From Butyrivibrio sp. INlla14 (GTDB lineage Bacteria; Bacillota; Clostridia; Lachnospirales; Lachnospiraceae), in NCBI RefSeq assembly GCF_900102515.1, contig NZ_FMVS01000003.1, forward strand, positions 124,001 through 188,000: 64,000 nt of DNA, in the 5' to 3' direction. Shown piece by piece: positions 57,519 through 64,000 of this stretch. Below the pieces are notes generated by a model. It saw nothing but the letters and a program-made list of their open reading frames with translations, made no database searches and was not told the origin of the DNA. A program made the position numbers and the translations under genes. Position 1 is the stretch's first letter. Each line of letters opens with the position of its first letter.

Positions 57519-58868
57519 GTGGATATAAAGATAGACAACAGAATGTTTTATAAAAATCTGCTTAGAATAGCACTTCCAATAGCACTTCAGAGTCTGATGC
57601 TTGCTATGGTAGCTGCAGCAGATGCACTTATGTTGGGGCGGGTCACCCAGGAACAGATGACAGCAGTGTCACTTGCTACTCAGGTGCAGTTTGTGCAAAA
57701 TATGTTTATCTTCTCTTCTACTACAGCAGGAGCCATTTTGGGAGCTCAGTACTGGGGAAAAGGTGATAAAAAGACTCTTCAGAACATCTTTAATCTGATG
57801 CTGGTTTCAAGTGAAATAATATGCATCATTTTCTTTTTAATGTGCGAATTTATCCCAGGAAAACTCATGCATATATTTGCATCAGATCCGCAGCTTATTG
57901 CTATTGGAACAAGCTACCTTAGGATTGCTGGCTGGTCATACCTTCTTGTTGGAATATCTCAGAGCTACCTGTCCATAATGAAAGTTACAGAGAACATAAA
58001 AGAAGGGGCACTTATCAGTTCAAGCGTAGTCATAATGAATATTCTTCTCAACGCTGTATTTATTTTTGGGCTTCTTGGAGCGCCTAGAATGGAGGCAAGA
58101 GGAGCCGCTCTTGCAACAACCATTTCAAGAGTTATAGAACTAGTCTTCTGCATAGTGATCTCATTCAAGCCATCCTATATAAGGCCAGCTCTTTCAAGAC
58201 TCTTTGCTATTCCACTAAGTCTTACAGGGGACTTTATGAAGCAGTATCTTCCGCTTCTTGGAGGGTCACTGTGCTGGGGAATAGGCTTTACTTCTTATAC
58301 TGCTATCATGGGACATCTTGGAGTTGATGCTGCTGCAGCCAATTCTATAGCAGCTGTTGTAAGAGACCTGATATGCTGCATGTGTAACGGAGTAGGAAGT
58401 GCTGCGGGAATTATTGTTGGAAACGAACTTGGAGCTGGAAAGCTGGACGTAGGTAAAGCTTATGGAATTAAGCTAAAGAATATATCCTACGTTATTGGAT
58501 TTATTTCTACAGCCCTGGTTTTATTAGTAACGCCAATAGTTGTAAAGGGAGTCATACTGACTGATGCTGCCAGAAACTATCTTGTTGGAATGATGATAAT
58601 AATGTCTATTTACATGATAGGAAGGGCTGTGAACACAGTTACTATAAATGGTGTGCTTGATGGCGGTGGAGATACTCTTTTTGACATGTACAGTCTTATT
58701 GTGACCATGTGGTGCATAGCTATTCCACTGGCTCTTGCTGGAGCCTTTGTATTCCACTGGTCTCCACTTTTAGTTTATGCCTGTACCTGTCTTGATGAAG
58801 TGGGAAAGATTCCCTGGGTAATGCATCGCTTTAGAAAATATAAGTGGGTAAAAGACCTTACGAGATGA
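57519..58868 (+). CDS. MATE family efflux transporter
   Basis: 449 residues, twelve hydrophobic segments. GTG start with AGGAG 8 bp upstream. N-terminal LPIALQSLMLAMVAAADALM and repeated inner motif (LLGGSLCWGIGFTSYTAI) match the NorM/DinF-like MATE family, cation-coupled drug or metabolite exporters. Convergent with the yolD gene, with no gap. Confidence 0.9.
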   Translation: MDIKIDNRMFYKNLLRIALPIALQSLMLAMVAAADALMLGRVTQEQMTAVSLATQVQFVQNMFIFSSTTAGAILGAQYWGKGDKKTLQNIFNLMLVSSEIICIIFFLMCEFIPGKLMHIFASDPQLIAIGTSYLRIAGWSYLLVGISQSYLSIMKVTENIKEGALISSSVVIMNILLNAVFIFGLLGAPRMEARGAALATTISRVIELVFCIVISFKPSYIRPALSRLFAIPLSLTGDFMKQYLPLLGGSLCWGIGFTSYTAIMGHLGVDAAAANSIAAVVRDLICCMCNGVGSAAGIIVGNELGAGKLDVGKAYGIKLKNISYVIGFISTALVLLVTPIVVKGVILTDAARNYLVGMMIIMSIYMIGRAVNTVTINGVLDGGGDTLFDMYSLIVTMWCIAIPLALAGAFVFHWSPLLVYACTCLDEVGKIPWVMHRFRKYKWVKDLTR

Positions 58869-59288
58869 TCAGTTAAAATCAATCTCTAAGTTCAAAATGT
58901 CTGTAATATCAATTGTAGACTTATCCTCAAGAATAAGGACCTTTTTGATATTGTCGACTCTTTTGACATTGACGCCCTTGGTTACATACTCACCACCAGA
59001 TTTTAAGTTATCTGGTACAAAAAAAGTTACTTGAACTCTTGCTGATCCAGCTGATGAAATAACTGATAAAAGATTTGATAATGCAAGATCGAGTTCAGCC
59101 TTCTTTTCTTCGCTGAGCTCGATTTTTTCTGTTGTAAGTCTTGCCGTCTCTTCTACTGCTTCATCATAGCCTGTAAGGGCAGCAAAGGGCGCAAACTGAG
59201 CTGCTCTATTTTCTAGAGACATGGGAGTATGCCGCTTGGATACTGGTCTTTCCATATGTAAAATATCTTTATACTTCTCTATTCCCAT
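58869..59288 (-). CDS. YolD-like protein
   Basis: 139 residues. [20 protein letters not shown] near residue 18-37 is the YolD signature (R...M...RA.QF.PF.AL.G). In Firmicutes YolD proteins are encoded beside Y-family polymerases and are thought to work with them, like UmuD. It is 20 bp after the polymerase gene. Confidence 0.85.
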   Translation of the reverse strand: MGIEKYKDILHMERPVSKRHTPMSLENRAAQFAPFAALTGYDEAVEETARLTTEKIELSEEKKAELDLALSNLLSVISSAGSARVQVTFFVPDNLKSGGEYVTKGVNVKRVDNIKKVLILEDKSTIDITDILNLEIDFN

Positions 59289-59308
59289 AATTATATCCTA
59301 TATTGCGC

Positions 59309-60859
59309 TTAGGCCTTGTGACCGCCAATCTGCCTTGCCCTGTCGAGGCCGGTAGCACCCTCTTCAAAGGAGGTTCCTCTTGCTATGGCAGTTTTTCCAA
59401 ACTTCTTTTGGATTTCTAATGTAGCCTTTTGCAGGGCCTTTTCCTTTGCGTTTTTCTTCTCTTTCTCTTTTGCTGCCTTTTCTTTTTGCTCATAATCAAC
59501 AAAAAGAGACATCTGTTCAAAGTTATCTTCCCGGGCCTTTGTTGCATCCCCTTCGGACAAGACGTGATTTGCTACGATAGTGACTCGCCTTATGAGTAGG
59601 GCCTCGTTGACTTCAGAATCGTAGATACTAAGGGCTGCATCAATAATATCACGTGAAAGGCAGGTAAATTCCTCAAGATTGGCGCTCCCATGGGCATGGA
59701 CAGGAACAAGACCGCGCCCATAGTAATCTCTTGTTACTTCACCTTTGTACTTTTTTCTGATTTCCGGATCTTTTAGGCAATCAATGTCATAGCCTATAGA
59801 AAGAACTATCTGATCAGTTACCTTTCCATCTTCCATAAGATCCATTGCCAGAGCCTCTGCCATTTCTTTTACAATGATCCGCCCCTTATCGAAGGTGTAT
59901 GGACAATGAAGGACCTGCCCCTGACTTACGCTATTGTTATCAGGCTTATAGGCCTTTACCATTTCCATGGTGCAAGGCTCATATCCCCAGGCATGATCTA
60001 TAAGAAGCTCAGCATTTATGCCAAAAGCCTTGTATAGAATTTCCTCGTTATAAAAATCTCTGTCTGAGCCGATGCTGCATCTGGCAACATCCCCCATGGT
60101 GTAGATACCCATGGAAGCTAGCCTCTTGGCGTAGCCCCGCCCTACTCTCCAAAAGTCTGTTATGGGAGTGTGATCCCACAAAAGCTCTCTGTAGCTGTAC
60201 TCATCAAGTTCTGCAATCCTGACACCGTTTTCATCTGCATCAACATGCTTGGCCACAATATCCATTGCAACCTTGGCCAAATAGAGATTTGTACCAATCC
60301 CAGCTGTAGCAGTGATCCCAGTGGCATTCATAACATCTTTTATCATGGTTATAGCCAGCTCTTTAGGCGTTTTGCCATAAATCTTAAGATACTTGGTCAC
60401 ATCCATGAAGACCTCGTCAATTGAGTAAACATGTATATCCTCTGGAGCAATGTAGCGAAGATAGATCTGATAGATACTGGTACTAATCTCCATGTATCTG
60501 GCCATTCTGGGAACTGCGGCTATAAAGGAAAGCTTTAGAGATGGATCCTTGGAAAGAAGCTCTGCATCATCCGATTCTCCGGTGAATTTATGTCCGGGAG
60601 CATAGCGCAGCCTCTCGATATTAACCTCTTTTACCCTTTGAGTAACTTCAAAAAGCCTTGCTCTCCCTGGAATTCCATACTTTTTAAGAGATGGAGAGAC
60701 TGCAAGACAAATAGTCTTTTCAGTTCTGCTCCTGTCAGCCACTACCAGGTTCGTAGTTAGCGGATTTCTGTGGAGATCCTGACATTCAACAGATGCATAA
60801 AAAGACTTCAGATCTATGGCTATATAGTATTTTTGATTTTTTTTTGCTACCATTGTCAT
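59309..60859 (-). CDS. Y-family DNA polymerase (UmuC/UvrX-like)
   Basis: 516 residues. Catalytic carboxylates in AIDLKSFYASVEC and SIDEVFMDVT; the little-finger domain follows, then a Lys-rich tail (KEKEKKNAKEKALQ). A beta-clamp motif candidate EQMSLFVD is near residue 450. Error-prone lesion bypass. ATG at 60859 or 60853; neither has a clear Shine-Dalgarno. Only 28 bp separate it from the divergent surE, so its promoter must lie within surE. I see no LexA box. Confidence 0.88.
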   Translation of the reverse strand: MTMVAKKNQKYYIAIDLKSFYASVECQDLHRNPLTTNLVVADRSRTEKTICLAVSPSLKKYGIPGRARLFEVTQRVKEVNIERLRYAPGHKFTGESDDAELLSKDPSLKLSFIAAVPRMARYMEISTSIYQIYLRYIAPEDIHVYSIDEVFMDVTKYLKIYGKTPKELAITMIKDVMNATGITATAGIGTNLYLAKVAMDIVAKHVDADENGVRIAELDEYSYRELLWDHTPITDFWRVGRGYAKRLASMGIYTMGDVARCSIGSDRDFYNEEILYKAFGINAELLIDHAWGYEPCTMEMVKAYKPDNNSVSQGQVLHCPYTFDKGRIIVKEMAEALAMDLMEDGKVTDQIVLSIGYDIDCLKDPEIRKKYKGEVTRDYYGRGLVPVHAHGSANLEEFTCLSRDIIDAALSIYDSEVNEALLIRRVTIVANHVLSEGDATKAREDNFEQMSLFVDYEQKEKAAKEKEKKNAKEKALQKATLEIQKKFGKTAIARGTSFEEGATGLDRARQIGGHKA

Positions 60860-60887
60860 ATATACATTTTACTGTAGGAGAACCATT

Positions 60888-61598
60888 ATGAGAATACTAA
60901 TCACTAATGATGATGGAATAGAATCTGATGGAATAAGGAGACTTGCTGAGTCGGCAAAAGAGTTTGGTGAGGTCTGGGTAGTAGCTCCTGAGAGCCAGAG
61001 AAGTGCTGCTTCTCACAGCATAACATTAAGGCATCCGATTGATGTTCATCCATTTCAGCTTATGGAGGGAGTCCGTGCCTTTTCATGCACAGGAACTCCG
61101 GGGGATTGCGTAAGAGTTGGGATACTTAACATAATGCCAGAAAAACCTGATATAATTATGTCTGGAATTAACTTTGGCTACAATGTAGCATCAGATATCC
61201 AGTATTCAGCAACTGCCGGTGCCGCATTTGAAGGAGAGTTTCAGGGAATACTATCAATTGCGTTTTCTGAGGGTATGAATGGCTGTCATGAGGTTACAGA
61301 CAAATACCTAAAAGAGATAATGGCTGAACTTATTGATAAGCCCTACGTTCCTGGCCAGATATGGAACGTAAACTTCCCTCATTGTAAAGCAGGCGAGTGC
61401 AAGGGAATACTAAGAGACAGAAAGGTTTCAAGGAAGTCTTTTTATACTGATAGATACAAGGCTGTAGAGGAATTTTCAAATGGCGGTGTAAGCCTTATGG
61501 TTGATGGCATTTTTAGTCCTACAACTGAGGAAGGTACAGATATAGGCGCCGTACTGGATAATTATATTTCTATTGGAGTAGTTAAAAACATTAGCTGA
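60888..61598 (+). CDS. surE: 5'/3'-nucleotidase SurE
   Basis: 236 residues. Metal site TNDDGIES at the start, PESQRSAASHSIT, and SGINFGYNVASDIQYSATAG, all SurE hallmarks. Hydrolyses nucleoside monophosphates. TAGGAG before the ATG. Short of the family's usual 250-270. Confidence 0.95.
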   Translation: MRILITNDDGIESDGIRRLAESAKEFGEVWVVAPESQRSAASHSITLRHPIDVHPFQLMEGVRAFSCTGTPGDCVRVGILNIMPEKPDIIMSGINFGYNVASDIQYSATAGAAFEGEFQGILSIAFSEGMNGCHEVTDKYLKEIMAELIDKPYVPGQIWNVNFPHCKAGECKGILRDRKVSRKSFYTDRYKAVEEFSNGGVSLMVDGIFSPTTEEGTDIGAVLDNYISIGVVKNIS

Positions 61599-61651
61599 AG
61601 TAAGTTTCAGTTACAAGTGACATCATGTTGTAGCGTTAATAGGAGGTTGTT

Positions 61652-63913
61652 ATGAAAAAAAGAGTATTAGCAATGTTACTTGCTGTAACCATGGTTACAG
61701 GCTGTAGTCTGACTCCCAAAGAGCCAGATACTAGTACTGATGTGGAGAATTCAGAGACAGTAAGCAGCACAGATGAGTCTACCGGCAAAGAGAAAGAGGA
61801 CGAAGCCAAGACAGATACAGAGGTAGTTCCCGTGTCAACATCTGGAAGAACAAGCCTTTTAGGTGTTGAGGAAGTAATCTATTATGATCCAGATCTTGTT
61901 CCTTCAGTACCAGGCTATAGCGTAAATCCTGATTTTTCTAATGTTGTTTACAATGATAATCAGAAGTGGACTTTGGATCTGGAATACCAAAGTGAATATA
62001 ACGATGTGCAGAGCCTTAGAAATGCCCTTATAGAAAAAAACTTTGCCGTTGTACATGACGGTGGCTATAGTGAGTTTTTTGATGTATATGAAGGAAACAG
62101 ATATAGCCAGATTCCAAGCTTTGTTACTGTAGATTCCCTTATGCATACCTACCATCTTTACTTTGCTTACCTTATGAAGCATTCAGAAAAGGACTATTTG
62201 TCTGGTGAACTTCAAAAGCTCAGCACAGCAATGCTTGAGAATTCAAAGAACCAGTACGAGGCTCTTAAGGGAAGCGACTGGGAAAGCGCAGCACTTCGCA
62301 ATTTGGAGTTCTTTTACATAGGAAATAAGCTGCTTGATGAAAGCGTTGCAGCACCTATAAGCGATAGCTCTTTTGACAGCGTGGTAAATGATGAATACAA
62401 CAAGATCATGGGGGCTGAGGGAATTGCTGTCTGCTCACTCACAAGCCTTAATGAGGATTATTCCCAGTACAAGCCACGTGGATACTATGAGGGAGATGAA
62501 ATCCTCGAGAAATATTTCAGAGCCATGATGTGGTATGGCAGAATACCTTATGCTCTCGATAACGAAGACATGGTAAAGAGTGCCATTCTGCAGACAATAG
62601 CAATTTCTGAAAGTGGCGATTCCTGGGAGAGTATCTATAAGATAACAAGCTTCTTTGCGGGAGCTTCTGATGATCCTGGATACACAGAAATGTCTGATAT
62701 AGTAACTCTTAGTTATGGAGCAGGAGCAGATGTTTCAAAGCTTGCAGATAACAAGGATGGATTTGATAAGGTTCTTGCTGCAGTAAAAGAGCTAAAACTT
62801 CCTGAGATCAATTCAATCCCTGTAAAGGATGGAGATGACCCAATCATCCCTTCCTTCAGATTCATGGGACAGAGATTTACTATTGATGCAGCAATTATGC
62901 AAAGGCTCGTTTACAGCTCTGTAGAAGAAAATTCAAATGGTGATAGGCGTTATCTTCCAGATGCTCTTGATACACCAGCTGCTCTTGGATCAGAGACTGC
63001 TCTTGAAATTTTAACAAATCAGGGAGCAACTGATTATAAGAACTATACAGACAACCTGACAATTGTGTCAGATAAGTTCAATAACAGTGATCCACAGTTC
63101 TGGAATGCAAGTCTTTATGCTGGATGGCTCAACACCCTTAGACCACTTCTTGAGGAAAAGGGCGAAGGATATCCTTCCTATATGACCAATAGTGAGTGGA
63201 CCAAGAAAAACCTTGAGACCTTTACTGGCTCTTTTGCTGAGCTCAAACACGACACAATTCTTTATGCAAAACAGGTAATGGCCGAAATGGGTGATGGAGA
63301 ACAGGAGATTCTGGACGACAGAGGATATGTTGATCCACAGCCTGTTGTCTATAGCAGATTCAAATTCCTTTCTGATAAAACCAAGGAAGGTCTTGAAGGC
63401 TATGGAATGCTCAGCGATTCTGGCAAGGAAGATTTGGATAAGCTCTCTGAGATTGCAGGAACACTTTTGACAATTTCAGAAAAAGAGCTTAAAAACGAGG
63501 CTCTTTCTGATGAGGATTACGAATTCATCAGATGCTATGGTGGATATCTTGAGCATTTCTGGAGCGAAGTAAATGAAGAGAACTTTGATGAAGCACTTGT
63601 TTATAGTTATCAGGCCCCATGTCCAATAATCGCAGATATTGCCACAGATCCAAATGGAACAGTTTTGGAAGTTGGTACAGGAGAAGCAGATGCTGTATAC
63701 GTAGTATTTCCGATAGATGGAGAGCTCCACGTAGGTAAGGGAAGCGTATACAGTTTCTACCAGTTTGAGACAGGCATCTCAGACAGACTTACTGATAGCC
63801 AGTGGAGAGGCATGCTTGAGGGTGGCTATTATGATGATGACTATAACTGGATAGAAGTAGAAAACCCTATCACACAGCCAGAGTGGACACAGAGCTACAG
63901 ATTAGGTAGATAA
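61652..63913 (+). CDS. DUF3160 lipoprotein
   Basis: 753 residues. Signal peptide with lipobox VTGC (Cys20), then a Ser/Thr/Glu-rich linker (22-70). The rest matches DUF3160: NFAVVHDGGYSEFFDVYE, FVTVDSLMHTYHLYFAYLM, later FRFMGQRFTIDA and a C-terminal YVVFPIDGELHVGKGSVYSF. Surface-anchored; function unknown. The stop overlaps the next gene (TAATG). Shine-Dalgarno AGGAGG. Confidence 0.9.
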   Translation: MKKRVLAMLLAVTMVTGCSLTPKEPDTSTDVENSETVSSTDESTGKEKEDEAKTDTEVVPVSTSGRTSLLGVEEVIYYDPDLVPSVPGYSVNPDFSNVVYNDNQKWTLDLEYQSEYNDVQSLRNALIEKNFAVVHDGGYSEFFDVYEGNRYSQIPSFVTVDSLMHTYHLYFAYLMKHSEKDYLSGELQKLSTAMLENSKNQYEALKGSDWESAALRNLEFFYIGNKLLDESVAAPISDSSFDSVVNDEYNKIMGAEGIAVCSLTSLNEDYSQYKPRGYYEGDEILEKYFRAMMWYGRIPYALDNEDMVKSAILQTIAISESGDSWESIYKITSFFAGASDDPGYTEMSDIVTLSYGAGADVSKLADNKDGFDKVLAAVKELKLPEINSIPVKDGDDPIIPSFRFMGQRFTIDAAIMQRLVYSSVEENSNGDRRYLPDALDTPAALGSETALEILTNQGATDYKNYTDNLTIVSDKFNNSDPQFWNASLYAGWLNTLRPLLEEKGEGYPSYMTNSEWTKKNLETFTGSFAELKHDTILYAKQVMAEMGDGEQEILDDRGYVDPQPVVYSRFKFLSDKTKEGLEGYGMLSDSGKEDLDKLSEIAGTLLTISEKELKNEALSDEDYEFIRCYGGYLEHFWSEVNEENFDEALVYSYQAPCPIIADIATDPNGTVLEVGTGEADAVYVVFPIDGELHVGKGSVYSFYQFETGISDRLTDSQWRGMLEGGYYDDDYNWIEVENPITQPEWTQSYRLGR

Positions 63914-64000
63914 TGAAAAATCTTTTTCTAAAAAATAAAAAATTTAGATGGCTACTGCTATTCTTCGGAATAGTAGTAGCTATTTGCGTTGTATTGATAA
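63913..64000 (+). CDS. Start of a membrane protein, truncated by window end
   Basis: 29 codons visible: MKNLFLKNKKFRW followed by a hydrophobic stretch (LLLFFGIVVAICVVLI). Coupled to the DUF3160 gene by TAATG, so likely a partner; nothing more can be said. Confidence 0.6.
   Translation, partial: MKNLFLKNKKFRWLLLFFGIVVAICVVLI

Overview
The window is a low-GC Firmicutes chromosome segment carrying the replication origin. Gene content and order (rpmH-rnpA-yidD-yidC-jag-mnmE-mnmG-rsmG-parA-parB on one side, dnaA-dnaN-yaaA-recF-gyrB-gyrA on the other), a DUF3881 protein, a GH51 arabinofuranosidase and a T-box controlled trp operon point to Lachnospiraceae, most likely a Butyrivibrio or Pseudobutyrivibrio-like rumen or gut bacterium. 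The species assignment is inference; no 16S gene is present.

Layout. (1) 1-10085 is accessory DNA: a partial S66 peptidase, a Cys-rich unknown, a RibD-like reductase, an AlbA_2/ATPase regulator, a sigma factor and an XRE regulator on the minus strand. A GC-rich chain of hairpins separates them from a plus-strand mobilization/replication module: MOBV relaxase, CHC2 primase, VapE-like ATPase and tyrosine integrase. The integrase abuts an intact tRNA-Arg(CCU), and a second 5'-half tRNA-Arg(CCU) remnant lies about 120 bp further on. (2) 10390-18587 is a tight seven-gene minus-strand operon combining CTP-transferase (CarS-like), PssA, Psd, a UbiA prenyltransferase, two PEP-synthase-like proteins and a GNAT protein; it looks like a dedicated pathway for an unusual polar lipid. 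(3) 18746-31546 is core: deoD, DUF3881, serS, DUF4446, parB, parA, two perfect parS sites, rsmG, mnmG, mnmE, jag, yidC, yidD, rnpA, rpmH, all leading-strand. (4) 31550-33834 is a bipartite oriC flanking dnaA, with perfect DnaA boxes on both sides. (5) 33835-42445 runs dnaN, yaaA, recF, gyrB, gyrA and a degenerate GGDEF protein on the plus strand. (6) 42578-47579 is trpDCFBA (minus strand) under a Trp T-box, followed by an extra terminator hairpin. (7) 47741-51610 is a heterodimeric ABC exporter pair preceded by a previously unlisted 27-codon leader peptide, mutually exclusive hairpins and a strong intrinsic terminator: a ribosome-mediated attenuator. (8) 51752-64000 carries assorted metabolism, transport and repair genes: AEC transporter, alpha/beta hydrolase, GH51, aldo/keto reductase, DUF4234, MATE, YolD/Y-family polymerase, SurE, a DUF3160 lipoprotein and the start of a membrane protein.

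The two most interesting items are the attenuated BmrCD-like exporter (51255-51610 leader) and the lipid operon (10390-18587). Many starts were moved downstream of the longest ORF because a good Shine-Dalgarno sequence precedes an internal codon; these are flagged per gene.
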